A DNA stretch of 64,000 nt from Acidobacteriota bacterium. GTDB lineage: Bacteria; Acidobacteriota; Terriglobia; Acidiferrales; UBA7541. Of this stretch, positions 32,711 to 42,419 are shown in pieces. Each line of letters starts with the position of its first letter. The stretch's first letter is position 1. The stretch spans positions 45,039 to 109,038 of the forward strand of contig JABCZG010000016.1 in the NCBI GenBank assembly GCA_013289835.1. The letters are read 5' to 3'. The notes under the pieces are model-generated. The model ran no database searches. It saw nothing but the letters and a program-made list of their open reading frames with translations, and was not told the origin of the DNA. The position numbers and the translations under genes were made by a program.

Positions 32711-33736
32711 TTAAGCGAGGAGAAGGCCTTTGGGGACGTGAACCCGTTTTTCGGGGGCGTCATGGTGAGCCCACCACTCGCGCCAGGCGTCAGGATCCTG
32801 GCCGAACGAGGCGCCGGTGATGGCGCGCAGAGTTGAGTAGACCAAGCCGAGCGTCTCGGGATCCAGCGAATCGTCATCGAGAAGATTCAAAAGCTGGGGA
32901 ACCGCCGTCAGTCGCTGTTCTCCGGTCAACAAGCCTGAGCGGGCTAGGCCAGTTGCGGCTCGCTCGCGAACTTGCTGCGCGGGATCGTGGGCCAAAATGG
33001 AGAGAAGCGAATCGATGGATTCCTCGGTGCCCAGCATCGCAAGTCCTTCGACGGCCCAGAAGCGCGTCTGTTGATTCGCGTCATGTGAGTAGCGGAGAAG
33101 GTTCGAAAGTACGGTCGCCGGTTCGACGCCGCGATTGCCGAGGGCGCCAAGCCTCCACAACGAGAGATAGCGGCTGTGGGGATCATTCTGAATTTGCTTC
33201 AGGAGCCGGGTAACGCTTTGGGGAGACTTGTTCAGATTGCTGGCTTCCAGGTCGATTTCCACGGCGGCGGTGCGCACGCGCGGATCGTCTGATTTAAGAG
33301 CTGAAAGCACGAGATTAAAGAGGTGGCCGGTATTTTCCAAATGGCCGCGCCACGATTCCAGTTTCTGGTTGATCAAATCCAGGGAATTTTCGTGCCGCTT
33401 GATCGCCAGATCGAGCAGGCGCTCGGCCTGTTGTTGTGGGGCCAGATGACCAATCTCTTCCGCCTCCATGTTTGCGGAACTTGGTCTGGATTCTGAAACT
33501 AGCGCTGGCGCAAGGGCGGAGGAGGAGTATGCGGGAGTGGCGCTCCGCCATTGATCCAAAGCATTTCTAACGTGAGCGAATTGGAAACCGGCTACCGCAG
33601 AAATGACCGCGAGCAATACCAAAAGGCTGGCATAACGGAACCACGCGTTCCCGGTCCGAGACCGGCGCTGCGCAACCGCCGCGTTTTCTGGGGCCAGGAT
33701 GGTGGCCCTGCGATGATGTCCCGATGGTTCTTCCAT
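32711..33736 (-). CDS. membrane-anchored HEAT-repeat protein
   Basis: 341 aa. A basic N-terminal cytoplasmic segment leads to one membrane helix (about 33-53, FRYASLLVLLAVISAVAGFQ). A linker and a helical solenoid of HEAT-like repeats follow (about 140-310, for example TRFWAVEGLAMLGTEESIDS and VRERAATGLARSGLLT). HEAT solenoids bind proteins; no enzymatic motif is present. The function is unknown. Confidence 0.7.
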   Translation of the reverse strand: MEEPSGHHRRATILAPENAAVAQRRSRTGNAWFRYASLLVLLAVISAVAGFQFAHVRNALDQWRSATPAYSSSALAPALVSESRPSSANMEAEEIGHLAPQQQAERLLDLAIKRHENSLDLINQKLESWRGHLENTGHLFNLVLSALKSDDPRVRTAAVEIDLEASNLNKSPQSVTRLLKQIQNDPHSRYLSLWRLGALGNRGVEPATVLSNLLRYSHDANQQTRFWAVEGLAMLGTEESIDSLLSILAHDPAQQVRERAATGLARSGLLTGEQRLTAVPQLLNLLDDDSLDPETLGLVYSTLRAITGASFGQDPDAWREWWAHHDAPEKRVHVPKGLLLA

Positions 33737-34094
33737 TCACCCCGTCCCGCGTGCAGTCTGGTGCGTCAACCAGGCGTCAAAGTAGGGGTTGGGACAGGAA
33801 CCAACAATGGTACGGCAGGTCTAATTTCCACGGTTTCGCCGGCAAACCCTGTAGCTTCAACGGGTTTCAGGTGGTTACTTCTACGCGCCGCAAGCCGCGC
33901 TCCCGTACCTCGGGACAGGGGACAGCTCCACAGCCTAGGCAAGAACCAGAATTGTGGGAATGCGGCCCGTAGGTTCTCCCGGAACCGAAAGGCTTCTTTG
34001 TAGCAGGTAGACTGTCTGCTAGAATAAGGAGCTTGGTTTTACGACTTTCTGGGCAGGGAATCCAAGCTCAAATAAAAAAGAAGTAGGAATAAAA
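33737..34094. other. 358-bp gap upstream of rpmB
   Basis: Apart from the rpmB promoter and leader (33998-34094), I see no gene. Weak inverted repeats occur (for example AACCC...GGGTT around 33855), but nothing that matches an RNA family I recognise. Confidence 0.4.
33998..34025 (+). promoter_or_regulatory. predicted rpmB promoter
   Basis: TTGTAG (33998-34003), 16 bp, TAGAAT (34020-34025). Transcription should start near 34031 and give a leader of about 64 bases. An 8-bp stem, GAGCTTGG (34029-34036) with CCAAGCTC (34062-34069), lies at the 5' end of that leader. Confidence 0.45.
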
Positions 34095-34286
34095 ATGGCA
34101 CTGAAGTGTGAATTCTGCGGCAGAGCGCCGCACTATGGAAACGTGGTCAGTCACGCGAACAACACGCGGCGGCGGCGGTGGAATCCGAACTTGAAGCGTG
34201 TGCGCGCTCTCGTGGCGGGCGTGAAGAAGCAAGTGCGTGTCTGCACCTCGTGCATCCGCGCAGGCCGTGTGAAAAAAGCCGCCTGA
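34095..34286 (+). CDS. rpmB: 50S ribosomal protein L28
   Basis: 63 aa, complete. It shows the L28 core (GNVVSHANNTRRRRWNPNLKRV) and two CxxC pairs (Cys5/Cys8 and Cys50/Cys53), making this the zinc-ribbon (C+) form of L28. Zinc-containing forms can be replaced by C- paralogues under zinc starvation in some bacteria; no second copy is seen here. The ATG follows a short A-rich leader with AGTAGGA upstream. The PpiC/SurA-like lipoprotein gene follows 52 bp later and may share the transcript. Confidence 0.95.
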   Translation: MALKCEFCGRAPHYGNVVSHANNTRRRRWNPNLKRVRALVAGVKKQVRVCTSCIRAGRVKKAA

Positions 34287-34338
34287 GCCTCCAACTTTGA
34301 ACTTACCCGTTCCGAATCAGCAATTCGTGGGGCGTTCG

Positions 34339-35436
34339 ATGGACCTCTCAAGAGGAGTGAAGCGTGCCGCAGCGGTGTTTCCGCTGGCTGCCATGCTGCT
34401 CGCGCTCGTGGCGGGCTGCAACCGGCAGGCGCAGCACGCGCCGGACGTGTGGGCGGTGGTGAACGGGAAAGAAATCCACCGGGATGAAGTCGACAAATAC
34501 TACCGCACGCGAGTGAATCCCGAGGGGCAGGAGCCTTCGCAAGAAGAGGCGCTGTCGCTGAAGCTGAACGTATTGGACGAGTTGATCAACAACGAAATCC
34601 TGCTGGAGCGCGCGAAAAAGCTGAACCTGGAAGCCAGTGACGGCGAAGTCGAAGACAAGTTCACCGAATTGAAAAGCCCCTACACGGAAGACGAATTCCA
34701 ACGGCAATTGAAAGAGCGCAATGTTTCGGTGGAAGACCTGAAGGGCGACCTGCGTCGGCAGCTTTCCATCCAGAAACTGCTGAACCGCGAAGTGGTGGCG
34801 AAGATTTCCATCACCGATCAGGACGTCTTGGATTTTTACAATGCCAATAAAGCGCAGTTCAATGTGGCGGAACCGCAGTACCGCATCGCGCAGATCGTCG
34901 TGACGCCGCGCAAGGAACCGCAGATCCGCAACCGCAAGAATGATGACGCAACCAATGAAGCCGAGGCCCAGCGCAAGATAAAGATGCTGATGGACCGGCT
35001 AAACAGCGGCGCGGACTTCGGGCAATTGGCGATGGATTATTCCGAAGACATGAACACGGCGGGAACGGGCGGCGATTTGGGTTACGTGCCCGAGTCGGCG
35101 CTGAACCAGTCCGACCCTGCGCTGAAGCACATCGTTCTGGGATTGAAGCCCGGGCAGGTCAGCCAGCCGATTCAATTGAAGGAAGGCTACCGCATCCTCA
35201 AACTGATCACGCGCGAGTCGCCGGGACTGCGCGGGATCAATGATCCGCAAGTACAGCAGACTATCCGCGACACGCTCCGCAACCGCAAAGAACAGCTGTT
35301 GCGCTCTGCTTACCTGGCCATTGCGCGCGACGAAGCGCGCACGGCAAATTATCTGGCGGAACAAGTGGTTGAGGCGGCGGGCAAATTGCCAGATGCCGCG
35401 AAGACCACGATGCCGCCCAGATCCATCGGCCACTAA
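34339..35436 (+). CDS. SurA/PpiC-like peptidyl-prolyl isomerase lipoprotein
   Basis: 365 aa from ATG 34339. A lipoprotein signal ends in LVAGC (Cys27), so the mature protein is lipid-anchored in the periplasm. A SurA N-like helical chaperone region (about 35-160, VWAVVNGKEIHRDEVDKYY, LNVLDELINNEILLERAK) precedes a parvulin domain (about 180-295, YRIAQIVVTP, SGADFGQLAMDYSED, GGDLGYVPESAL, LKPGQVSQPIQLKEGYRILKL). It probably assists outer-membrane protein folding. An in-frame TTG at 34297 would add 14 residues before the signal and is less likely. Confidence 0.88.
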   Translation: MDLSRGVKRAAAVFPLAAMLLALVAGCNRQAQHAPDVWAVVNGKEIHRDEVDKYYRTRVNPEGQEPSQEEALSLKLNVLDELINNEILLERAKKLNLEASDGEVEDKFTELKSPYTEDEFQRQLKERNVSVEDLKGDLRRQLSIQKLLNREVVAKISITDQDVLDFYNANKAQFNVAEPQYRIAQIVVTPRKEPQIRNRKNDDATNEAEAQRKIKMLMDRLNSGADFGQLAMDYSEDMNTAGTGGDLGYVPESALNQSDPALKHIVLGLKPGQVSQPIQLKEGYRILKLITRESPGLRGINDPQVQQTIRDTLRNRKEQLLRSAYLAIARDEARTANYLAEQVVEAAGKLPDAAKTTMPPRSIGH

Positions 35437-35572
35437 TTCTCCGTCTCTAAATTCTGCCAGTTGTGCGAATGCGGCCTGCGGCTGCTGACTCGCGCGAATC
35501 CCTGCGAAGAACAGCAATTCCTTCACTGCCTTTTAAACGGATCACTTTTCGATCATGGTAAGGAAGATTTTT

Positions 35573-36085
35573 TTACGCGACCACGCAGAGGAGTTCGCCT
35601 GCGTTTACGGCCTGGCCTTCTTTGACGAGAACACGCTCCACTATGCCGCTCTTGGGCGAGCGGATTTCGTTTTGCATTTTCATCGCTTCGACAACTAGCA
35701 AGCCCTGGGCGGCTTCGACCTGGTCGCCGGCCTTGACGAGCACGCGCACCACTTTGCCGGGCATGGGCGCGATGATTTGCTGACGGCCTTCGGCTTCGAC
35801 CCCGCCGTGACGGCGCCCGCTCCAGGCGCGCGGATCAATGATTTCGGCAGTGAATTCCTGCAAACCGGCTTGGAGTTTCAGTTTACCGTCCGGGCACGGC
35901 GTTAGGCTGATTTCGAATGATTGGCCGTCGAGTAGAATCGAGAGCGTGTGCGGAGCGATCTCCGCAACGTCGGCGGCTACAGGCCGGCCGTCGAGGAGTA
36001 CACGCCAAATAGCGCCATCGCGCTCCAATTCGACGATGCGCGTTTTCTTTCCGCACTGGCCAGTGAGTTCAACTTCAAATTTCAT
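35573..36085 (-). CDS. biotin carboxyl carrier subunit of an acyl-CoA carboxylase
   Basis: 170 aa. The C-terminal biotinyl domain (about 100-170) has the biotinylation motif EAMKMQNEI with target Lys136, and the N-terminal 90 residues form the linker/BT-like region seen in separate carrier subunits of propionyl- or methylcrotonyl-type carboxylases. It overlaps the biotin carboxylase stop by 4 bp (ATGA), so the two subunits are translationally coupled. It works with the carboxyltransferase at 38651. Confidence 0.9.
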   Translation of the reverse strand: MKFEVELTGQCGKKTRIVELERDGAIWRVLLDGRPVAADVAEIAPHTLSILLDGQSFEISLTPCPDGKLKLQAGLQEFTAEIIDPRAWSGRRHGGVEAEGRQQIIAPMPGKVVRVLVKAGDQVEAAQGLLVVEAMKMQNEIRSPKSGIVERVLVKEGQAVNAGELLCVVA

Positions 36086-37608
36086 GGCGTGCGGTCCAAT
36101 TGTTGCCGGCGGCCTTCCAGTTTCCAGCGAGATGGAGTCTCGCCGGTGGCTGACGCCGGATTCGATTGTGATTCGCTGCGTGTGGCCTGCCAGAGCGCGG
36201 CGGCGATGGCCGCGGCATCGGAGGCGGCGTCTTCTTTCTCATCCGGCACCGACGCTACGGAAATCGGGCGGTGAAGCAGTTCATCGAGCCACTTCGTATG
36301 GATTTCGCCCCGCAGAAATTCCGGCTCGCTGAGAATCCGGCGGAAAAGTCCCGCGTTGGTCTTGATGCCGGTAGCGGAATATTCCTCGAGCGCGCGGCGC
36401 AGGCGAGCGATGGTTTCTTCGCGGCTGTTGCCCCAGGCGATGAGCTTGCTCAGGAGCGGATCGTAGTCGTTCGGAACGGTCCAACCTTCGTAGACGCCGT
36501 CGTCCAGTCGAATGCCCGGGCCGCTCGGAACATTGCGCGAGAGAATCTTCCCCGGTGACGGGAAGAAATTGTTGTCGGGATCTTCGGCGTAAAGACGGAC
36601 TTCCATGGCGTGCCCGCGCGGCGTGATGGTTTCCCATGCGAACGGCAAGCGGTGCCCGGCGGCGATCGCGATTTGCAGCTTCACGAGATCGAGGCCGGTG
36701 ACCTGCTCAGTGACGGGATGCTCGACTTGCAACCGCGTGTTCACTTCCAAAAAATAAAAATTGAGATGCGCGTCCAGCAAAAACTCGACAGTGCCCGCGT
36801 TGACATAACCACCCGCACGCGCCAGGCGCACTGCCGCGTCGCCCATCTTTTTGCGCAAGTCCGGCGTAACAATCGGCGAAGGCGCTTCTTCAATCACTTT
36901 TTGATGGCGGCGCTGCACCGAGCATTCGCGTTCGCCGAGGGAAACGACGCGGCCGTGAGCGTCCGCGAAAATCTGGATTTCCACGTGGCGCGGCCGTTCC
37001 AGATATTTTTCAAGATACAGCCGCGCGTCGCCGAAGGCGTTCATCGCTTCGGAAGATGCCTCGCGAAACGCGGAATCAAATTCCGCATCGCTATATACTA
37101 GGCGCATACCTTTGCCGCCACCGCCCGCGACCGCTTTTAGCAAAACGGGGTAGCCCATGCTATGCGCAAGGGCCTGCGCTTCGAGCGGCTTTTCGATTGG
37201 ATCGTTGGTGCCGGGAACAATCGGAACGTCGGCCCGACGGGCCAATTGGCGGCCGGCCGTCTTGGAACCAAGTGCTTCCATGGCCTCCGCGGGCGGCCCT
37301 ATGAACGTGAGACCGGCATCCACGCACGCGCGCGGCAGCGCCGCGTTTTCCGCAAGAAATCCATAGCCGGGGTGCACCGCATCGCAACCGGAGCGGCGTG
37401 CAACGTCCAGGAGCTTGTCAATGCGCAAATAACTCTCGCGCGAAGGCGCGGGTCCGATCGGATAGGCCTCGTCCGCGAGGCGCACGTGCAGCGATTTGCG
37501 ATCCACCTCGCTGAAGACCGCGACGGACTGAATTCCCAGCTCGCGGCACGCGCGCAGGATGCGGACAGCGATTTCGCCCCGATTGGCGATGAGGATTTTC
37601 TTGAACAT
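36082..37608 (-). CDS. biotin carboxylase subunit of an acyl-CoA carboxylase
   Basis: 508 aa, with the AccC/PccA biotin carboxylase fold: N-terminal MFKKILIANRGEIAVRILRACRE... (pre-ATP-grasp), a glycine-rich ATP loop (AVAGGGGKGMR), the catalytic FLEVNTRLQVEHPVTE region and a C-terminal domain. It carboxylates biotin on the adjacent carrier subunit using ATP and bicarbonate. The C-terminal 50 residues are a less conserved extension. A separate accD lies at 61270, so this complex probably serves propionyl- or another acyl-CoA rather than the main fatty-acid ACC. Confidence 0.92.
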   Translation of the reverse strand: MFKKILIANRGEIAVRILRACRELGIQSVAVFSEVDRKSLHVRLADEAYPIGPAPSRESYLRIDKLLDVARRSGCDAVHPGYGFLAENAALPRACVDAGLTFIGPPAEAMEALGSKTAGRQLARRADVPIVPGTNDPIEKPLEAQALAHSMGYPVLLKAVAGGGGKGMRLVYSDAEFDSAFREASSEAMNAFGDARLYLEKYLERPRHVEIQIFADAHGRVVSLGERECSVQRRHQKVIEEAPSPIVTPDLRKKMGDAAVRLARAGGYVNAGTVEFLLDAHLNFYFLEVNTRLQVEHPVTEQVTGLDLVKLQIAIAAGHRLPFAWETITPRGHAMEVRLYAEDPDNNFFPSPGKILSRNVPSGPGIRLDDGVYEGWTVPNDYDPLLSKLIAWGNSREETIARLRRALEEYSATGIKTNAGLFRRILSEPEFLRGEIHTKWLDELLHRPISVASVPDEKEDAASDAAAIAAALWQATRSESQSNPASATGETPSRWKLEGRRQQLDRTP

Positions 37609-37686
37609 AGAAGAGCTAAACGACGGGAAAGTTTAGCATGGCGAGAAACGCGACAAAGCGCGTCCGCAGTCCACGTTTCCTACAAG

Positions 37687-38670
37687 CTACTTCAGCAGCT
37701 TTTGCAGATCCTTCCACTTGATGAGGATGATTTTGTTGTCCTGCAGGGTCTTCTTGAAGTCGGCGCTGGTCACAAAGTCATAGTCGCGCTGCCGCCATGC
37801 GGATCCGTAATCCGGATGATCCACCATCACGGCTTGCAACTCGGCATCATCCTGTCCGAGGTGCACAATTATTTCGTTGAGCCCCGGCTTCATGTTTTTC
37901 ACCGCGTTTAGATAAAACTCTTTCCATCCACCGGAAGGAACCGACGGGCTGGCAATCACGACGGAATCGACAACCATATCTTTGTCAGAGAGCAAGGATA
38001 AAAGCTTGCTGCCCTGCTCTCCGGGAATTCTTGGCGCAAAGAACGGCAGATGATAGTCATGCGCAACTTTTGCATATACAGCAAACAGTTCGGGGGAGCT
38101 AAAAAGCGCTCCCATGTGCGTATCGAGATGTGTCGGGTGAATCCCCGCCGCCATCGCGTGTTCCACCTGCGCGCGAATTTCTCGCTCCGCCTCTTCCGGC
38201 TTGATATGTTGCACCGCCACGATCGAGTCCGGCCAAAAATATCCATAGGAGTCGAACAAGCTGGAAACCTTGTCCTTGGATTCCACCGGCCCCCAGCGAT
38301 AGGTTTTCCACTCGCTAGTGAGCGTGAGGTGCAGCCCTAGATCAGCGTCAGGATGATTTTTTGCGTAAGCCCCGACTTCTGTCAGCCAGGGGCACGGCAC
38401 CATGATGCTGGCGGATGCGACCGCGTTTTTATCCAGCGCGTCGAAGCTGGCCGCGTCCACCGAATGCGCCACTGCAAGGTCATCCGCGTGGACTATGAGG
38501 AGTTTTGAGTCTGCAGGATAGCCCAGCCGTTCAGCGACCGTCTTCGTTTGCGCCCGTAAATTTGCGGCAAAAAGTATTGTGAGCACCACCACAGCAGCAA
38601 GCCAGCGCAGGCGCACAAGTAGCTCCACTAGGTGGTTGTCGATTCTCTGTTCATAGCGGAATGTTGCCAT
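37687..38670 (-). CDS. YdjC/ChbG-family carbohydrate deacetylase-like protein, exported
   Basis: 327 aa from ATG 38670. A signal or anchor helix at about 20-40 ([21 protein letters not shown]) precedes a YdjC-fold domain with metal-binding motifs: Asp-Asp in [25 protein letters not shown], and His residues in [10 protein letters not shown]. ChbG relatives deacetylate N-acetylated sugars; the substrate here is unknown. The ATG lies inside the end of the carboxyltransferase gene (20-bp overlap), and the gene separates two carboxylase subunit genes. The longer open frame to 38889 is only the shadow of that upstream gene. Confidence 0.8.
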   Translation of the reverse strand: MATFRYEQRIDNHLVELLVRLRWLAAVVVLTILFAANLRAQTKTVAERLGYPADSKLLIVHADDLAVAHSVDAASFDALDKNAVASASIMVPCPWLTEVGAYAKNHPDADLGLHLTLTSEWKTYRWGPVESKDKVSSLFDSYGYFWPDSIVAVQHIKPEEAEREIRAQVEHAMAAGIHPTHLDTHMGALFSSPELFAVYAKVAHDYHLPFFAPRIPGEQGSKLLSLLSDKDMVVDSVVIASPSVPSGGWKEFYLNAVKNMKPGLNEIIVHLGQDDAELQAVMVDHPDYGSAWRQRDYDFVTSADFKKTLQDNKIILIKWKDLQKLLK

Positions 38671-40240
38671 GTTTTTTGCGGGGGTTGGTGTCGCGTTTGT
38701 TTTCGAGGGCGCGGAGCGAGGTGATGATGCGCGCGCGGGTCTCGGCAGGTTCAACGACGGCGTCAATGTAGCCGCGCTCGGCGGCAACAAAAGGATTGGC
38801 GAAGCGCTCGCGGAACTCGGCAATTTTTTCCTGGCGAAGCCTCGCGCGCTCGGCTTCAGGGGCTTTGTCGAGTTCTCTTTTGTAGACAATGTTCACCGCG
38901 CCTTCAGGTCCCATGACGGCGATTTCCGCCGTAGGCCACGCGAAGTTGGCATCGGTTCGAATATGTTTCGAGGCCATGACGCAATACGCACCGCCGTAGG
39001 CCTTGCGAGTAATGACCGTGATTTTCGGAACGGTCGCCTCGGCGAATGCGAAAAGAAGTTTTGCCCCGTGCCGGATAATGCCGCCGAACTCCTGCTGCGT
39101 GCCTGGGAGAAATCCCGGAACATCTTCGAACGTAATCAGTGGGATGTTGAACGCATCACAAAAACGCACGAAACGCGCGCCCTTCACCGAAGCATTGATG
39201 TCCAGGACACCTGCAAGATACGCGGGCTGATTTCCAACGATGCCGACGGGGCGGCCATCAAGCCGCGCGAAACCCACCACGATGTTTTTAGCGTAGTGCT
39301 CATGCACTTCGAAAAAATACCCCTCGTCTACAATCGTGTGGATGACGTCCTTCATGTCATAGGGCAACTGCGGATCCGCAGGTACAAGCGTGTTGAGGGA
39401 ATCGTCCCGGCGAGTGGGCGAATCCGTCGTGGTGCGACGCGGCGGGTCTTCGACATTGTTCGAAGGTAGGAAACTCATCAGCTCGCGGATCATGGCGAGG
39501 CAATCGGCATCGTCCCGCGAAACAAAATGCGCCACTCCGCTGGTGGCGTTGTGTGTCATGGCGCCGCCGAGCTCCTGCTTGGTGACTTCCTCATGCGTGA
39601 CGGTCTTGAGCACGTCTGGGCCGGTGACGAACATGTACGATGTCTCGCGGGTCATGAAAATGAAATCGGTGATGGCCGGCGAATAGACCGCGCCACCGGC
39701 GCACGGCCCCATGATGGCGCTGATCTGCGGAATAACGCCGCTAGCCAGTGTGTTGCGCAGAAAAATATCCGCATAACCGGCAAGCGAAGCGACGCCTTCC
39801 TGAATGCGCGCGCCACCGGAATCATTCAAGCCGATGACCGGAGCGCCCGCGCGCATGGCCAGATCCATAATCTTGCAGATTTTCTGCGCGTTGGCTTGGG
39901 AGAGCGAACCGCCAAAAACCGTGAAATCCTGCGCGAATACGTAGACAAGTCGGCCGTCTATGCGTCCGAATCCCGTGACGAAACCGTCCCCCGCGGGGCG
40001 CTGCTCTTGCATTCCAAAATCCACGCACCCGTGACGCACAAATTTATCCAGCTCCTCAAAAGTCCCCTCATCGAGAAGCAGGTGGATGCGTTCGCGCGCC
40101 GTGAGCTTGCCCGCTTTGTGCTCGCGCTCGCGCCGCTCCGGGCCGCCGCCTGCCTCCGCTTCGGCGGAGATGCGGCGAAGCTCCTCCATACGATCGCTGT
40201 GTTTGGCCGCCGCGGACAAAATGGGTTTTGGGTCAGACAA
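38651..40240 (-). CDS. acyl-CoA carboxylase carboxyltransferase subunit (PccB-like)
   Basis: 529 aa, the two-domain crotonase-fold carboxyltransferase of the propionyl/acetyl-CoA carboxylase type. Seen are [71 protein letters not shown] and [18 protein letters not shown]. At the position that tunes acyl-chain choice (Asp422 in Streptomyces coelicolor PccB) this protein has Cys420 ([10 protein letters not shown]), so propionyl-CoA specificity should not be assumed. A 20-residue Arg/Thr-rich insert ([15 protein letters not shown]) separates the two domains. Confidence 0.9.
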   Translation of the reverse strand: MSDPKPILSAAAKHSDRMEELRRISAEAEAGGGPERREREHKAGKLTARERIHLLLDEGTFEELDKFVRHGCVDFGMQEQRPAGDGFVTGFGRIDGRLVYVFAQDFTVFGGSLSQANAQKICKIMDLAMRAGAPVIGLNDSGGARIQEGVASLAGYADIFLRNTLASGVIPQISAIMGPCAGGAVYSPAITDFIFMTRETSYMFVTGPDVLKTVTHEEVTKQELGGAMTHNATSGVAHFVSRDDADCLAMIRELMSFLPSNNVEDPPRRTTTDSPTRRDDSLNTLVPADPQLPYDMKDVIHTIVDEGYFFEVHEHYAKNIVVGFARLDGRPVGIVGNQPAYLAGVLDINASVKGARFVRFCDAFNIPLITFEDVPGFLPGTQQEFGGIIRHGAKLLFAFAEATVPKITVITRKAYGGAYCVMASKHIRTDANFAWPTAEIAVMGPEGAVNIVYKRELDKAPEAERARLRQEKIAEFRERFANPFVAAERGYIDAVVEPAETRARIITSLRALENKRDTNPRKKHGNIPL

Positions 40241-40487
40241 CGGGTCCTCCCTCGGAAGGGGGCTCAGTGGTGGAAAAGATGCGCACAGCCAGATGCGTGG
40301 CGAGCCAAACGGTTCCCAGAAGCAGAACCACGCCGAGGAGCAGCTCAGCGCCCATGGCGGAGGCGCGCTGCAGCGGCGATTCGAGCGAAGTCACGTATTC
40401 CGTCGCCTGCACGAGAATAAACATCGCGCCGAGAGTCATCGCCACGATAAGGATCGTGGTCAGGATAGATGCAATGATCATCTTCAT
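40233..40487 (-). CDS. small two-helix membrane protein
   Basis: 84 aa with two predicted membrane helices (about 5-27 and 45-70) and a polar C-terminus. It overlaps the start of the carboxyltransferase gene by 8 bp, so it is probably translated together with it. No family is recognised. Confidence 0.55.
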   Translation of the reverse strand: MKMIIASILTTILIVAMTLGAMFILVQATEYVTSLESPLQRASAMGAELLLGVVLLLGTVWLATHLAVRIFSTTEPPSEGGPVV

Positions 40488-40584
40488 GGGACTTGGTCTA
40501 GGCCACGCTGATGCGGCAAGGAGAAGAATAGCGCAACCGAGCGAAAATCAGAACGTGGAAGAGCCGCGAACACGAACACCGGAA

Positions 40585-41037
40585 TTAGCGCAGGCCGGAC
40601 CAGTCGTCGGCCACTAGAATCGAGTCACTGGGATTGGACGGGTCGTATTTGATGCTGGCAGGTTGGCCAGCTACCAGGCGTTCGAGCCGAACCTGGCTTT
40701 CCAGGCCCGTAATGTCCTGCGCGGTATGATACGTCACACCAGAAATCATATAACTGTAGGAGACCAGATGGCGCGGGCGCATGTCGACAAGGGGCTTGGC
40801 GCTCGCGCCGAATAGTCCTTTGCGCGCTTCTTTCGACACAGGCGGATGTTCGACTAGCTCTACCACCTGTCCTTCCGCGATGCGGCCGATTTGGTTCAGA
40901 TGCAGCCGGCGCCGGCGCTCGGCCTCCTCGGGATCTTCGGCAGGACGAAAGAAAGCATACGCGATCATGGCCAGCGCAGCGATCACCGCGCCACCCATGG
41001 CCAGCACAAGTTTCCAGTCAGCGAGCAAAGCTTTCAA
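40585..41037 (-). CDS. membrane-anchored DUF3592-like protein
   Basis: 150 aa: an N-terminal membrane helix (about 9-30, LVLAMGGAVIAALAMIAYAFF), a charged linker (RPAEDPEEAERRRRLH), and a beta-rich domain with a DUF3592-like pattern (AEGQVVEL, HLVSYSYMISGVTYHT, ASIKYDPSNPSDSIL). The function is unknown. It precedes the small membrane protein and the carboxylase genes on the same strand. Confidence 0.6.
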   Translation of the reverse strand: MKALLADWKLVLAMGGAVIAALAMIAYAFFRPAEDPEEAERRRRLHLNQIGRIAEGQVVELVEHPPVSKEARKGLFGASAKPLVDMRPRHLVSYSYMISGVTYHTAQDITGLESQVRLERLVAGQPASIKYDPSNPSDSILVADDWSGLR

Positions 41038-41176
41038 CGAACGGACTCCGTGTCGTCAGAAGGATCGAGGCCCAACAGCGCGCAAGAAAAGCGGTGGCTT
41101 GTTTCGGAAGGAATCCTGAATCCCTTCGATGCCCCACTGCTGCGTATTCTACCGAAACCACGCGGCTTGCGTGAAA

Positions 41177-41953
41177 CTAGGCTTGTGGTGCGTGCACCGG
41201 ATTGCGCAACACGCCAACACCGGCAACGCTGACCTCGACGGTGTCCCCGGCCACCAGCGGACCGACTCCTGCCGGTGTCCCGGTGGCAATGATGTCCCCG
41301 GGCATTAACGTCATCATGCGCGAAATCCAGCGAACGAGAAAGGCGGGCGGATAGGTCATCAGCGCGGTGGTGCCGGACTGGCGCCGCGCGCCGTTGACGT
41401 GTGTCTCGACCAGGACATTCGAAGAATCAAGATCCGTTTCGATGTGCGGGCCGACCGCGCAAAACGTGTCGAATCCTTTGGCACGCGTGAATTGTACATC
41501 AGTTTTCTGAAGGTCACGCGCGGTGACATCGTTGAGGCAGGTATAGCCCATCACGAAGGAAAGCGTGTCGTCGCTATCGCGCAGGTGCGAACACCGGCGG
41601 CCAATCACCAGCGCCAATTCGCCCTCGTGCTCGACGCGCTGCGAATACTTCGTCAGGACAATCGCTTCTTCCGGGCCGACGATCGAAGAAGGCGGCTTGA
41701 GGAACATCATCGGCTCCTTCGGCACCTCATTGCCCAGCTCCGCGGCGTGCGCCGCATAGTTCCGTCCGATGCACACGATTTTGGACGGTTCAACCGGAGC
41801 GATTAGCCGTACCGCGCTTAGCGGTGAAGAATGCAAGCCGCGCGACCACTGACCCCACGGAGCTCCTGAGATTCCCAATACGGATTCGCCTTCCATTAGC
41901 CCGTAGTGCGGCGAAAGAGAGCCATTGCGCATCGTGTACCGGCAGAATTTCAT
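41177..41953 (-). CDS. fumarylacetoacetate hydrolase family protein
   Basis: A 258-aa FAH-fold enzyme. Motifs are KIVCIGRNYAAHAAELGNEVP, the metal ligands in VEHEGELALVIGRRC, and IIATGTPAGVGPLVAGD. Members hydrolyse or decarboxylate beta-diketo acids (fumarylpyruvate, 2-hydroxyhepta-dienedioate and similar) with Mg2+ or Mn2+. It is distinct from the fucose-operon copy at 27339 and has no pathway neighbours, so the substrate is open. Confidence 0.85.
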   Translation of the reverse strand: MKFCRYTMRNGSLSPHYGLMEGESVLGISGAPWGQWSRGLHSSPLSAVRLIAPVEPSKIVCIGRNYAAHAAELGNEVPKEPMMFLKPPSSIVGPEEAIVLTKYSQRVEHEGELALVIGRRCSHLRDSDDTLSFVMGYTCLNDVTARDLQKTDVQFTRAKGFDTFCAVGPHIETDLDSSNVLVETHVNGARRQSGTTALMTYPPAFLVRWISRMMTLMPGDIIATGTPAGVGPLVAGDTVEVSVAGVGVLRNPVHAPQA

Positions 41954-41960
41954 TTGGGAG

Positions 41961-42419
41961 TCAGCTCACGTGATGATTGGGATGAGAAACATTATGGCCG
42001 CGGGCTTTCCAGATCGTTGTTCCAATCCAGCAAAGCGTCGTAATAATCATATACGCGACCGCGCCCAGCATGAACACCTGAAATGTGCTGTGCCATTCGC
42101 CAAGCGCTTCGTAAAACAGGCATAGCGCTCGATAACTCGCGCTGAAGATCAGCCAGGCGATCAGGCTCGACGCCAGCAGATGGCCCGGCAGAAGCAAGAA
42201 TCGAAGAACGGGAATGAGTGCGAGAAAACTGAGGACCACCGCCGCGGCAATATTTCGTCCCATCGCAAATCGTTCCAGGAGCGGGAAATGATTAGCAACG
42301 ATCAGCCACGCCGTAAAAACCAGCGTCATGGAAACACCAACATACACTCCGGTTCGAATCGCCGAATTGCGGAAGACGTGGAACCAACGGTAACCGGGCA
42401 GATGCGCTCTAATGGCCAT
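41961..42419 (-). CDS. four-helix integral membrane protein of unknown function
   Basis: 152 aa from ATG 42419 (MAIRAHLPGYRWFHVF), preceded by GGGAG. Four hydrophobic stretches are visible (about 28-48, 60-82, 85-105 and 118-140), and His-rich residues end the protein (GHNVSHPNHHVS). The first 94 bases lie inside the 3' end of the FN3 lipoprotein gene in another frame, so the two are likely coupled. No family is recognised. Confidence 0.55.
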   Translation of the reverse strand: MAIRAHLPGYRWFHVFRNSAIRTGVYVGVSMTLVFTAWLIVANHFPLLERFAMGRNIAAAVVLSFLALIPVLRFLLLPGHLLASSLIAWLIFSASYRALCLFYEALGEWHSTFQVFMLGAVAYMIITTLCWIGTTIWKARGHNVSHPNHHVS

